Shown: positions 41,501 through 51,144 of the stretch, piece after piece
How the letters are laid out: every line of letters starts with the position of its first letter
Position numbering within the stretch: the stretch's first letter is position 1
From: Actinomycetales bacterium
Lineage (GTDB): Bacteria > Actinomycetota > Actinomycetes > Actinomycetales > Cellulomonadaceae
Length of the DNA stretch: 64,000 bases
Reading direction: 5' to 3'
Assembly (NCBI GenBank): GCA_020444245.1
Contig: JAHLLI010000001.1
Location: forward strand, 238,418 to 302,417
The notes under the pieces: generated by a model
Databases searched by the model: none
What the model saw: the letters and a program-made list of their open reading frames with translations, nothing else
What the model was told of the DNA's origin: nothing
Program-made: the position numbers and the translations under genes

Positions 41501-42490
41501 GATGGCCGCGCCGCCGGTCACGCCCGCAGCGACTCCGGCACTCGCACCGGTGGCGGCACCCGTGCCGGCACCCGCACCGGTGGCGGTACCCGTCCCGCTG
41601 CCGGCGCCCGCGCCGGACTGCGCCGCCGCACCGGTGGCGGCACCCGTCCCGGCAGCGGCGCCCTTGGCCGCGGCCGCAGCCGCGCCACCGAAGCCGATGC
41701 CCTTGAGCGCGGCCACGGCCGCGGCACCGAGCACCAGCGGGCCGATGACCACGCGCATCCCGTGGTTCACGTCGCCCAGCTCGAGCACCAGCGCCCGGCA
41801 GGCGTGGCACTCCTCGAGGTGGGACTCGACGAGTGCGGTCTCCCGCTTGGCCAGGCCGCCGCGCACGTACGCGCCGAGCTTGGAGTTGACCAGCGTGCAG
41901 GCCTCGGACTGCGGGGCGGCGAGGTGCTGCTGGAGGTAGGCCTGCCGCAGACCCTCGCGCGCGCGGTAGGCGAGGGCGGCGACGCCGTTGGCGGTCAGCC
42001 CGAGGATGGGGGCGATCTCGGCGGCGGACAGCCCCTCGACCTCCGTGTACCAGAGCACGGCCTGCCAGCGCTCCGGGAGCGAGGAGTAGGCCTGGGAGAC
42101 CACGCCACGCTCGAAGCCCTCCATCGTGGGCTCTTCGGACGACTCCACCGCGATGCCCACGGACTCGAAGGTCGCGAGGTCGTCGGTCGGCTCGGCCCGC
42201 CTGGTGCTCTCCACCCGGTCCATGGCGACGCGGCGCAGCACGGTGAACAGGTAGGCGCGGAACGCGACGTCCGGGCCACCCCCGCTCTGGATGGCGGTGA
42301 AGACCCGGCTGAAGGCATCCTGCACCGCGTCGTCGGCGTCGGCGGAGGAGTTCGAGTAGCGGTGGGCGACCGCCCGGGCGGCGGCGACGTGCCGCTCGTA
42401 GAGCACCCCGAAGGCGGCCGACTCGCCGCTGCGCACAGCGGTGATCAGCTCGGCGTCGCTGGACAGGTCCCAGACGCTGCCGACGCTCAT
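38576..42490 (-). CDS. Membrane-anchored ECF sigma factor fused to zinc-finger anti-sigma region and large ectodomain
   Basis: 1304 residues from the ATG at 42490 (GAGAGGTGG upstream). Sigma region 2 (about 12-95, with AFSRVF and AFRAYLFTVLRRVAMDR) and region 4 (about 130-185, LPERWQAVLWYTEVEGLSAAEIAPILGLT) are followed by an anti-sigma zinc motif (C198, H224-x3-C228-x2-C231), an Ala/Gly/Thr-rich span (250-370), one membrane helix (about 375-400), a DTGT repeat (about 428-472) and about 830 extracellular residues. The ectodomain has four DUF11/NEW3-like modules, each with a W-x-C...C pair, then a C-terminal domain of unknown type. This matches the ECF groups with fused C-terminal anti-sigma parts. 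Release by proteolysis or conformational change would be needed for DNA binding. Target promoters are unknown. Confidence 0.9.
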   Translation of the reverse strand: MSVGSVWDLSSDAELITAVRSGESAAFGVLYERHVAAARAVAHRYSNSSADADDAVQDAFSRVFTAIQSGGGPDVAFRAYLFTVLRRVAMDRVESTRRAEPTDDLATFESVGIAVESSEEPTMEGFERGVVSQAYSSLPERWQAVLWYTEVEGLSAAEIAPILGLTANGVAALAYRAREGLRQAYLQQHLAAPQSEACTLVNSKLGAYVRGGLAKRETALVESHLEECHACRALVLELGDVNHGMRVVIGPLVLGAAAVAALKGIGFGGAAAAAAKGAAAGTGAATGAAAQSGAGAGSGTGTATGAGAGTGAATGASAGVAAGVTGGAAIAAAASSTAGATQGVAATAAGAATAGAGAATTGGIAGFFAALAGGPALLATFAAIVVVGISVGVAGALGVFGGSGEPPATAGETQGAAVDGGPTEAPGTGTDTDTGTDTGTGTDPGTDTGTDTGTDTGTDTGTDTGTGTGTGAGTQPSPGATSEPTSEPSPPAAPVPPALSLDPIGSLALAAGEPSPVDVVVRNDTGTTADAVRTEFTFDAGTAWNVTATPGLPSAGIGASLPTATTAWTCTRASATTAVCTLPRLAAHSTATLHTLVQVDDDTLVDASRDLSIKVSTWVEGGRRAIATVSARLASAPARVVVANADHRSVTGAIESDASAELTVPVQNYGRTTAKDVTVRVERPADLPAGVELSQAASPGTYWTCTPDGDALTCTAPAILPGMPYDLGLRVTVPALADAVLPVTDVDLTTDLKVASATSSATAPVSVRSAPGQVAIDLTSPTSVDAGLDRVVGASMENVGGTTLHGIGAHVGLPDGVDATDLTVASGWSCDAAADGADCSLGSLAPGATTRLEVALRASADANGTLTFDVDGAPATARSTLDVMLPELSFADPLTAHFIKGRDGTLSFAVKNDGRGIAADVTATLTLPGAVGLVDLASADTGAWTCAMTGSATATCTLDRLAPGATSALVLPAHVNAAVAGHAVVDVSAGNRPGVSISSEAKLDVASAGLAPRGEWTDGYAVTEIGAPVLTCDTSASSTCGPARNELDGSAQNNNFAMVDAKQTGATLKVPSDREIVFAGLYWSANRYASDDWTGPLDTVQLVAPGTQGSIDVTGQVLTQATDNASRTYYESFADVTDLITKQGEVQVSGVATAASRNDKTPTYYGGWALVVVYEAPGTHQDVAVYDGGAWVATDSSTTFDFASDGGQARVGVVAWDGDRGAGGGDRLTLNETALRPVRWNGTPGSVDDAFTSTAMGSGWANSLGVDAKPFEWAELDDGVQHLTASTAGDQYLIGAVTVTTTSH
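41079..41212. repeat. DTGT-encoding tandem repeat in the sigma-factor fusion
   Basis: A run of 6- and 12-bp units (GTGTCCGTGCCG and variants GGTGTCGGTCCC) encodes a Thr/Asp/Gly tether just outside the membrane helix. Copy number is likely variable between strains and hard to assemble. Not a CRISPR: units are too short and coding. Confidence 0.8.
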
Positions 42491-42801
42491 GCCACCACCT
42501 CTCGTGCTGCTCGGGCCAGGCGCGGAGTCTCGGTCACCGTGCGGGCCGGATCTGGGCAGACCCTGCCAACCCGGTGGCATCCCCCGCCAAGGGTCTCACG
42601 CACCCCATATCCGGCGGGACGTCCCGAACGGGTGAGAATCCGTCTCCGACAGGTCCGTTCGGGTGAGGTTCCACGTACCGTCGGGTAGAGACGTGTCGAC
42701 GCCCGCACCCCCTTCCGTGTCCGACTCCTCCGATCGGGTGATCTCTCTATCGGCAGGCATGTTCGGCGTCATGAGGCACGTCCCGGACCGTCTCACCATG
42801 C
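42491..42801. promoter_or_regulatory. Divergent promoter region with three CCGnnCGGGTGA repeats
   Basis: Between the sigma fusion and the GGDEF-like gene the 12-mer occurs three times in one orientation: CCGAACGGGTGA (42624-42635), CCGTTCGGGTGA (42655-42666) and CCGATCGGGTGA (42730-42741). A related CGTCGGGTAGA lies at about 42679. On the minus strand GCCGATAG (about 42745-42752) resembles the -10 of WhiG/FliA-type sigma factors, but I see no matching TAAA -35. No ORF in this gap looks real. Confidence 0.55.
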
Positions 42802-43566
42802 GTGACCACCACTGAGACGCACGAGCCCACGGCAGCCGAGCTGCGCGAGCTGTGGCGTGCCGCGACGGCCGAGTCCGTCTGGCTGCGTCCCGGCGACTGG
42901 TACCACCCCGCGGTCGACGCGCTGGCCGAGGCACTGACCAGCGGCGCGGACCCGACCGGTGCCGCGGCGCGGCTCGGTGCGGTTCGCGGGAGCACGGGTG
43001 TCGGGATCGCCGAAGCCCTGGACGACCTGGGCGTGCTCTACGGCCTCCTGGAGCGCGAACCGACGATGGACGCCGTCCGGGCCCTGTGCGAGGGCTGGGC
43101 GAGCGCGATGGACGAGCTGCCGGCGCAGTCCTCGGTGATCGACCCCGAGTCCGGCCTGCCGACCCTGGACTACCTGGCCGTGCGGCTGGGCGAGACCTAC
43201 GGCGCGGCCCGCAAGCACGCGCACCACGCGTTCACCACGCACGCCCTCGTGCTCGTCGACGTCGCGAACGGCGACCTGCCCCCGTGGCGGCGGATGGCCC
43301 GCTCGGCCGCGATGGGCCGCGCGCTCACCGCAGCGCTGTCCTCGGGCCACCCGATGGCGGCGCTGGGCGGCGGCGCCTTCGCCGTCCTCGTGGCCCGCGA
43401 CTGGGACCTGGGCGAGACCGTGCGGCGCATGCGCGAGCAGGTCAACTCCAACGCCGAGGCGCTCCAGATCACCGAGCTGATGCGTCAGCCCCCGAGGATC
43501 TGGATCGAGCCGTTGCCGGAGACCCACGATCGCGCGGTGGACCTGCTCAACCACCTGCGCCGGTAG
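42802..43566 (+). CDS. Degenerate GGDEF-like protein
   Basis: 254 residues, GTG at 42802 without a clear ribosome site. The N-terminal about 110 residues are helical. The C-terminal half has the layout of a GGDEF domain: ESGLPTLDYLAVRLGE in place of D-x-LTGLPNR, HALVLVDVANG in place of the metal-binding strand and ALGGGAFAVLVARD where the GG(D/E)EF loop should be. The catalytic acidic residues are missing (GGGAF), so diguanylate cyclase activity is unlikely; such proteins often act as nucleotide or protein binders. It is divergent from the sigma-factor fusion and shares its repeat-rich upstream region, so the two may be co-regulated. Confidence 0.68.
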   Translation: MTTTETHEPTAAELRELWRAATAESVWLRPGDWYHPAVDALAEALTSGADPTGAAARLGAVRGSTGVGIAEALDDLGVLYGLLEREPTMDAVRALCEGWASAMDELPAQSSVIDPESGLPTLDYLAVRLGETYGAARKHAHHAFTTHALVLVDVANGDLPPWRRMARSAAMGRALTAALSSGHPMAALGGGAFAVLVARDWDLGETVRRMREQVNSNAEALQITELMRQPPRIWIEPLPETHDRAVDLLNHLRR

Positions 43567-43632
43567 AGACGTCCGCATCCCCCGGACCCGCGTGACCAGG
43601 ACCCTGGAGGGGGGCTCTGGGGCACAGCGAGC

Positions 43633-43669
43633 GAGAGGCCCGGCCCGCACCACGCGGGCCGGGCCTCTC
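43633..43669. terminator. Bidirectional terminator hairpin
   Basis: GAGAGGCCCGGCCCGC and its exact complement flank a 5-nt loop (ACCAC): a perfect 16-bp stem between two convergent genes, eight bases from the nucleotidase stop. No U tract, as usual for GC-rich actinomycetes. Confidence 0.85.
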
Positions 43670-43676
43670 CGGTCTG

Positions 43677-45503
43677 TCAGAACAGCTCGTTCACCCGGTC
43701 CGTCGAGGGCGGGGCGACGGGGCTGTAGGTGCCCAGGTAGTTGGACAGCGCCAGCAGGTCGTTCCCGCCGTCCAGGCGCGAGCCCGGGTCGACGGTGCCG
43801 AAGGTGGTGAAGTTGTCCCCACCGTCGGCGAGGAAGTTGTTCGCCGTGACCAGGTAGGTGGCGCCCGGATCGAGCGGCACCCCGTTCAGCTGGACATCGG
43901 TCACCGCGACGCTCGTGCAGTCACCCGCGGCGTCGATCGTGCGGTCGAGGGTGTAGGTGAAGCCCTCGGACACGCCCAGGTGCAGGAACGGACGGCTCGA
44001 CCCGGCCGGCTGGCACTGCTCGTCCAGCACGTCCAGGATCTGCTGCCCGGTCATCGGGAACGTCAGCAGCGTGTTGCCGAACGGCTGGAACGTGAACGCC
44101 TCGCCGTAGGTCACCACGCCGTCGCCCTCCGAGCCCGAGGCCGCGTAGGTCAGGTCGGACCTGACGCCGCCGGGGTTCATGAAGGCGATCTGTGCACCGT
44201 TCTGGCTGGTCGCCCACAGCTGGGCGTCCGCGACCAGGTTCCCGGCCGCCGACTCCAGGCCGCGGTCGGACCCCGGCGGGTCGCCCGCCCGGGTGATGTC
44301 GGCCGTGATGGTGCCGACCGGGGTGTCACCGGCCGCCTCGTACAGCGGGGTCCACTTGTCGATGATCGCGGTCTGCGCCGGGTCCGGGGACAGCTGCCCC
44401 TGGTCGACGACGTGGTTGACGGCCCAGCTGGCCGGCCGCACGACGTCCTTGGTCCGCTGGGAGAGCACCAGGTGCATCTCGGTGACGACACGGCCGTAGG
44501 AGTAGGCACTGGTCACCATCCGGGGCTTGCCGGCGGGGTCGGTGAGCGTGCAGTTGTACGGCAGGTGGGTGTGGCCGGTGATCACCGCGTCGATCGCCGG
44601 GGACAGGCCCGCGTTGATGTCGACGATCGGGCCCGAGATGCCCTCGCAGGCGTTGACCTCACCGGGCGCCGGGGTCTGGCTGCCGCCCTCGTGGAGCAGC
44701 ACGACGATCGCGTTGACGCCCTGGCGCTTGAGCTTGGGCACCAGCGCGTTCGCGGTGGCCACCTCGTCCTTGAAGTCGTAGCCCTGGATGCCCGCGGCGG
44801 CCACCAGGGTGTCGGTCGCCTCGAGGGTCATGCCGATGAACGCGACCTTGATCCCGTTGACCTTCTTGATCCAGTACGGCGGGAGCGGGGTCTTGCCGGT
44901 CGACTCCTCCACGACGTTCGCGGACAGCCACTGGAAGTCCGCGCCGGCGTAGGGGGCGTCGGGGAAGTAGCAGCCGTCGACCGGGTGGCACCCGCCGTCC
45001 TGCATGCGCAGGAGCTCGGTGACGCCCTCGTCGAACTCGTGGTTGCCCACGCTCGACACGTCCAGGCCCAGCGCGTTGAGGGACTCCACCGACGGCTCGT
45101 CGTGGAACAGGCCGGACAGCGCGGGCGACCCGCCGATCAGGTCGCCGGCGGCCACCGTGAGGGTGTTCCTCTGGCCTTCGCGGAGGGCGGCCAGCTCGCT
45201 GGCCAGGTACTCGGCACCACCGGCGTCCGCGATGTCGCCCACGGCGCCGTTGCCGGAGGCCTCGAGGTGGCCGTGGTAGTCGTTGAACGCGAGCAGCTGG
45301 AGGTCGACCGTGCGGGCGTGCCACCAGCTGCGCATGTGCTTCTTCAGGTACTGCGAGTAGCCGCCGTTGTGGTCGTCACCATGGGCGGACGCGGCCGGGG
45401 CGGTGGCCGCGGCGAGTGTCAGGCCGAGCGCGAGGGCGCCGACGCCGGCGGTGGCGCGCCGGACAACGCGCCTCCGTTCGGCCGAGGACGGGAACACTGT
45501 CAC
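43677..45503 (-). CDS. Secreted 5'-nucleotidase / UshA-type metallophosphoesterase
   Basis: 608 residues, GTG at 45503 with AAGGAGA upstream. A twin-Arg-containing signal peptide (RRRVVRRATAGVGALALGL...) ends near ASAHG. N-terminal metallophosphoesterase motifs: FNDYHGHLE, AGDLIGGSP, GNHEFDEG and GHTHLPYN, which bind the two metal ions. The C-terminal 5'-nucleotidase domain (about 385-600) has NPGGVRSDL and TFQPFGN, substrate-binding blocks. It would dephosphorylate nucleotides or sugar nucleotides outside the cell to recover phosphate and nucleoside. No LPxTG or membrane anchor at the C-terminus, so released or loosely held. Single gene. Confidence 0.93.
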   Translation of the reverse strand: MTVFPSSAERRRVVRRATAGVGALALGLTLAAATAPAASAHGDDHNGGYSQYLKKHMRSWWHARTVDLQLLAFNDYHGHLEASGNGAVGDIADAGGAEYLASELAALREGQRNTLTVAAGDLIGGSPALSGLFHDEPSVESLNALGLDVSSVGNHEFDEGVTELLRMQDGGCHPVDGCYFPDAPYAGADFQWLSANVVEESTGKTPLPPYWIKKVNGIKVAFIGMTLEATDTLVAAAGIQGYDFKDEVATANALVPKLKRQGVNAIVVLLHEGGSQTPAPGEVNACEGISGPIVDINAGLSPAIDAVITGHTHLPYNCTLTDPAGKPRMVTSAYSYGRVVTEMHLVLSQRTKDVVRPASWAVNHVVDQGQLSPDPAQTAIIDKWTPLYEAAGDTPVGTITADITRAGDPPGSDRGLESAAGNLVADAQLWATSQNGAQIAFMNPGGVRSDLTYAASGSEGDGVVTYGEAFTFQPFGNTLLTFPMTGQQILDVLDEQCQPAGSSRPFLHLGVSEGFTYTLDRTIDAAGDCTSVAVTDVQLNGVPLDPGATYLVTANNFLADGGDNFTTFGTVDPGSRLDGGNDLLALSNYLGTYSPVAPPSTDRVNELF

Positions 45504-45710
45504 GAGGGGTCTCCTTGTGGTTCGGCCCCGGCCGGCCGCACGGCGCGCGACGTCGAGCCCGGGGCGTTCCCGTTCTTACCATGGACCTAAGTCCCAGCGG
45601 CACCCCCGTGGGATGACCTGGCGACAACCCGACGCGCGCCGTTCGCCTTCCCGACACCCGCTCGGCCGACGGCCTGCGCTCGCCGGGCACCCGCCGAGCG
45701 ACACCCGGGC

Positions 45711-46115
45711 TCAGCGGTGGGGGCGCCAGACGACGAGCGCTCCGGTGCTCGTCACCCTTGCCGGGCGATGGCCCCGCGGGACGGCGACCACGTCACCCTC
45801 GGGGCCCGCGGTGAAGACCCGGCGGCCGGGGTCGGCCGCGTGACGGAGCGCATCGACCTCGTCGCGCAGCCGCGCGACCTCGGACTCCAGCGCGAGGATC
45901 CGCTTGATCCCGGCGAGGTTGATGCCCTCGTCCTGGGACAGCCGCTGGACCTCGCGCAGCGTCGCGACGTCACGCAGGGAGTAGCGCCGGCCGCGGCCGC
46001 GGGTCCGGGTGGGGGAGACGAGCCCGAGCCGGTCGTACTGGCGCAGGGTCTGCGGGTGCATGCCCGCGAGCTCGGCCGCCATCGAGATGACCAGCACCGG
46101 CGCGTCGTACGACAT
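45711..46115 (-). CDS. hspR: Heat-shock repressor HspR (MerR family)
   Basis: 134 residues, the last gene of the dnaK operon. MerR winged helix (VLVISMAAELAGMHPQTLRQYDRLGLVSP and RGRGRRYSLRDV), a short helical stretch (EVARLRDEVDALRHA), then a basic tail. HspR binds HAIR elements (CTTGAGT-N7-ACTCAAG) with DnaK as co-repressor; two such elements stand before dnaK here, so the loop closes within the window. 77 nt separate it from dnaJ; GGAGGAT precedes the ATG. Confidence 0.95.
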   Translation of the reverse strand: MSYDAPVLVISMAAELAGMHPQTLRQYDRLGLVSPTRTRGRGRRYSLRDVATLREVQRLSQDEGINLAGIKRILALESEVARLRDEVDALRHAADPGRRVFTAGPEGDVVAVPRGHRPARVTSTGALVVWRPHR

Positions 46116-46192
46116 CGGATCCTCCTGGTTCGCCTACCCCCGCGGAGCGCCGGGGCTCCCCGGCGCCGGAACGGTCGTCGGCCGGCCCACGG

Positions 46193-47194
46193 TCATCGGC
46201 CGGCCCGCTCGCGCAGCTCGGCCCGGACGTCGGCGTCGCCGGTGGCCTCGGAGAACGCCTTGACCGCGGCCTTGGCCGCGTCGGACAGCCGCTGCGGGAC
46301 GGCGATCTGGACGGTGACCAGCAGGTCGCCGTCGCCCGACGCGGTGTGCACGCCCTTGCCCCGCACCCGCAGGGTCCGGCCGGACGGGGTGCCCTCGGGC
46401 ACCTTGACCCGCACGGTGGCGCCGTCCAGCGTAGGTACCTCGACCTGCGCGCCGAGCGCAGCCTCGGCGAAGGTCACCGGCAGGGTCACCCGCAGGTCCT
46501 TGCCGGACAGGCTGAACACCGGGTGGGGCTCGACCTTCACCGCGATCACGAGGTCGCCCGGCTCACCGCCGTCGGCGCCGGGTCGGCCCTTGCCGCGCAG
46601 CCGGATCTTCTGCCCGTCGCGCACGCCCGGCGGTATCCGCGCCGTGACGCTGCGGCCGTCGACGGACAGGGTGACTGTCGACCCGGTCACCGCCTGCCGG
46701 AACGGCAAGGTGGTGGTGGCCTGCAGGTCCGCGCCGCGCTGGGCCCGTCGCCCGAACCGGCCGCCACCGGACCCACCACCGCCGAACATCCCGCCCAGCA
46801 GGTCGTCGATGTTCACGCCCTCGCCGCTGGTCGAGTAGCGCACCCGGCCACCGCCGGGGCCGCCTGAACCGGCGCCGAACAGCCCGCTGAACACGTCCTC
46901 GAAACCGCCGGCGCCGGCTCCCGGACCGCCCGCGCCCGCCGCGAAGCGCGCGCCGCCGCCGGCCATCGCCCGCACCGCGTCGTACTGCTTGCGCTGCTCG
47001 GGGTCGGACAGCACCGCATAGGCCTCGCCGACGTCCTTGAACTTCGCCTCGGCCACCGCGTCACCCGGGTTGTGGTCCGGGTGGAGGGTGCGCGCCTTCT
47101 TGCGGTAGGCCTTCTTGATCGCCACCTCGTCGGCGTTCTTGGGCACGCCGAGGATCGCGTAGAAGTCCTTCTCGAACCAGTCCTGGCCCGTCAT
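46193..47194 (-). CDS. dnaJ: DnaJ-type co-chaperone without zinc-finger domain
   Basis: 333 residues, ATG with GAGGGGAGGATCG upstream. J domain (1-75) with KKAYRKKARTLHPDHNP containing HPD, a Gly/Phe-rich segment (75-155), then directly the two C-terminal peptide-binding beta domains (from about 160: ATTTLPFRQAVTGSTVTL). The four CxxCxGxG repeats of classical DnaJ are absent, so this is a type B (CbpA-like) protein, shorter than the about 390 residues of zinc-containing DnaJ. It stimulates DnaK ATPase. It sits in the normal operon place, so it is probably the main DnaK partner unless a zinc-containing one is encoded elsewhere. Confidence 0.93.
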   Translation of the reverse strand: MTGQDWFEKDFYAILGVPKNADEVAIKKAYRKKARTLHPDHNPGDAVAEAKFKDVGEAYAVLSDPEQRKQYDAVRAMAGGGARFAAGAGGPGAGAGGFEDVFSGLFGAGSGGPGGGRVRYSTSGEGVNIDDLLGGMFGGGGSGGGRFGRRAQRGADLQATTTLPFRQAVTGSTVTLSVDGRSVTARIPPGVRDGQKIRLRGKGRPGADGGEPGDLVIAVKVEPHPVFSLSGKDLRVTLPVTFAEAALGAQVEVPTLDGATVRVKVPEGTPSGRTLRVRGKGVHTASGDGDLLVTVQIAVPQRLSDAAKAAVKAFSEATGDADVRAELRERAGR

Positions 47195-47215
47195 CGCGAT
47201 CCTCCCCTCACCCGC

Positions 47216-47260
47216 TTCTGGAACCGATCCGGCGTGCTGCCGACCGGATCGGTTCCAGAA
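47216..47260 (-). other. Strong intercistronic hairpin between grpE and dnaJ
   Basis: TTCTGGAACCGATCCGG and its perfect complement (17 bp each) enclose an 11-nt loop, entirely in the 79-nt gap before dnaJ and just upstream of its ribosome site. It could cut transcript levels of dnaJ-hspR relative to dnaK-grpE or mark an RNase processing point. Confidence 0.7.
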
Positions 47261-47273
47261 CCGGCCGCACGCG

Positions 47274-47902
47274 TCACTCGGGCTCCGCGACCGCCACGCG
47301 CGCCGCGCGGACGATCCGGTCGCCCACCCGGTGGCCGGCCTGGAGGACCTGGACCACCGTCGGCTCGGTCACGTCGTCGGAGTGGGCGTGCATGAGCGCC
47401 TCGTGCACCGTCGGGTCGAACGCCTCGCCGGCCGCGCCGTAGCGCTCCCAGCCGAACCGGCCGAGCGACGCCTCGAACTTCTCGGCGACCGCAGCGAACG
47501 GACCGACCAGCTCGTCGTGGGAGCGTGCGGCGTCGATGTCGTCCAGGACCCCGATCATCGCCTCGACCATGGCGACCACGGTCTGGTCACGGGCCACGAG
47601 CCGGTCGCGCTCGACCCGCTTGCGGTAGTTGACGTACTCGGCCTGGAGCCGCTGGAGGTCCTCCAGCCGCTCGGCCGCGATCGCCTCGGCGGCCTCGAGC
47701 GCAGCGACCACCGGGTGCGTCTCCTCGGCCGAACCCGCGTCGTCGGCCCCGGGGGTCCCGCCCTCGGGGCCGGCCGCCGGGCCCCCGGCCGGGGAGCCCC
47801 CGGCCGGGTCCCGCACGGCACCGGTGTCCGGGTCGATGCGGCGCTTGTCGGTGAAGCGGGGCGGCGGCTCCTCCTGGGCGCCGCCCGGCGCCTGCTGGTC
47901 GG

Positions 47903-47906
<4 letters not shown>
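47274..47906 (-). CDS. grpE: Nucleotide exchange factor GrpE
   Basis: 210 residues, GTG-type overlap of four bases with the dnaK stop. A disordered Pro/Gly-rich N-terminus (1-75), a long coiled coil (about 78-125, with [19 protein letters not shown]) and the C-terminal beta domain ([45 protein letters not shown]). Releases ADP from DnaK. Standard second gene of the operon. Confidence 0.96.
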
Positions 47907-49765
<1,859 letters not shown>

Positions 49766-49847
49766 GGGTGGTGCTCCCTTGTGTGCGGTGGCGGCCGGTG
49801 GCCGCCGGGTGGTCCGGTTCGTCGCGGCGGACCGCGATTCGTCCTAC

Positions 49848-49868
49848 GTTGAGCCTGCTGCGCTCAAG
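49848..49868. promoter_or_regulatory. HAIR element 1 (HspR operator) upstream of dnaK
   Basis: GTTGAGC-N7-GCTCAAG, one symmetry mismatch, close to the HAIR consensus CTTGAGT-N7-ACTCAAG. Lies 83 nt from the dnaK start. Confidence 0.88.
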
Positions 49869-49910
49869 TCTGCGGGGTTCACCCGCCGGATGCAAGTCGT
49901 CCGCCGCAAA

Positions 49911-49931
49911 CTTGAGCCTGTCAGACTCAAC
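49911..49931. promoter_or_regulatory. HAIR element 2 (HspR operator) upstream of dnaK
   Basis: CTTGAGC-N7-ACTCAAC. It is centred 63 bp from the first element (six helical turns) and overlaps the last codons of the upstream membrane-protein gene. Paired HAIR sites are usual before actinobacterial dnaK. Confidence 0.88.
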
Positions 49932-50538
49932 TCACCGCGTGGGTCGAGCATTCCCCCGGCCGGCCCGTCCGCCTGAGCCGCACCAACACGGCCTGGACCA
50001 GCTCGCCGAGCCAGAACGCCGGCACCCAGGCCATCAGCGGCGTCACGAGCGCGAGCGAGGCGACCGTGAAGGCGCTGCGCGCACCGCGCGTCCCGACGAG
50101 CGCGAAGAACCCCACGTAGGCCAGCGGGAGCGCAGCGACGGCGTAGGTGGCCACCATGCAGCCGATGCTGCCGGCACCGAACCGGGCGAGAGCCCCCAGC
50201 CGCGCCCGGACCATCGTCGGTTCGAGCCACGCCCAGACGCCGAGGAGGAAGAGCACCATGGCCCCGACGGTCATCAGGGCCGCGAGCCGGGGCGCGGGCT
50301 CGGATTCCGGGAACGTCCGTGCCGCGACGCGCGCGAGCCCCTCCGCCACCCGCCACGCCCCGGCCAGGGCCGCGGCCACGGTGACCGCGATCCGCGGCAG
50401 CGCCGCGAGGCGGACCGACAGCGGCGGACGCACCGGGCGGACGTGGGGCGGTGGGGCGAAGGGGTTCGGCGCACCGATCGGCGGGGCGGCGGGCACGGCA
50501 GGCCGGTCGGCGGGCAGCGGGTGGAGGTCCTCGGGCAC
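49927..50538 (-). CDS. Small polytopic membrane protein of unknown function
   Basis: 203 residues, GTG start at 50538. A Pro-rich cytoplasmic N-terminus (1-45) and four to five hydrophobic segments (about 47-65, 84-105, 122-142, 146-150, 160-185). The last codons overlap HAIR element 2. I recognise no family. Same strand as dnaK but separated by the dnaK promoter, so a separate unit. Confidence 0.7.
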   Translation of the reverse strand: MPEDLHPLPADRPAVPAAPPIGAPNPFAPPPHVRPVRPPLSVRLAALPRIAVTVAAALAGAWRVAEGLARVAARTFPESEPAPRLAALMTVGAMVLFLLGVWAWLEPTMVRARLGALARFGAGSIGCMVATYAVAALPLAYVGFFALVGTRGARSAFTVASLALVTPLMAWVPAFWLGELVQAVLVRLRRTGRPGECSTHAVS

Positions 50539-50671
50539 GCCGCCACGCTAGGTTCGGCACGCGCACCGGCGGGGGCGCCTGTGGACAGCGACCTGCGGCT
50601 CCGATGACCCTGTGGACAGACCGGCATCGGACGGTCTGGCGGTCGCGCGAGCACGGCCCTACCGTCCAGCC

Positions 50672-51076
50672 ATGAGCCTCGACCACTACGCGGTCACGGC
50701 CGCCTCGGGCAGCTACCGGACCGGCGGCGACACGGCGCTGACCACGCTCCCGCACCGCTGGACGCGGGCCGGCATCGAGGTCCACGGCGAGACGACGGGC
50801 GCCCACCTGCTGCACCTCGCGATCGCGTGCTGCGTGCTGGACGACACGCACCGCGAGGCCGAGGCCCTCGGGCTGCACGTCCACGGCGTGCGGGTGCGAG
50901 CGTCCGGCGGCTTCGACGACGGCTGGGCCTCGACCGGCATGGTCTACGCCGTCGACGTCGACAGCCCCGACACCCCCGACGCCGTCGCGCGGCTCCTCGC
51001 CCGCGTCGACGAGGTCGCTGAGGTCCCGAGAACCCTCCGCCACCCCACCCAGGTCAGCCGACTCCCCATCCCCTGA
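50672..51076 (+). CDS. OsmC-like protein
   Basis: 134 residues from the ATG at 50672; TACCGT lies exactly six bases upstream and no ribosome site is seen, so probably leaderless. The OsmC fold is suggested by the order strand-rich start (GGDTALTTLPHRW), GAHLLHLAIACCVLDDTHREAEALGL helix and VRVRASGGFDDG...VYAVDVD strands. Classical OsmC/Ohr peroxidases have two separated active cysteines; here the only cysteines are the adjacent CC in the helix, so peroxidase activity is doubtful. Confidence 0.7.
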   Translation: MSLDHYAVTAASGSYRTGGDTALTTLPHRWTRAGIEVHGETTGAHLLHLAIACCVLDDTHREAEALGLHVHGVRVRASGGFDDGWASTGMVYAVDVDSPDTPDAVARLLARVDEVAEVPRTLRHPTQVSRLPIP

Positions 51077-51144
51077 CCCGGGGCGGTGCGATACTCGGAC
51101 CGCCGGCCGACCGCGGGCCGGCGTCGCCGACGGAGCCGACGGTC

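Noticed and set aside
50672-51076. Calling the OsmC-like protein an organic hydroperoxide reductase
   Set aside because: The two separated catalytic cysteines of Ohr/OsmC are not visible; only an adjacent CC is present.
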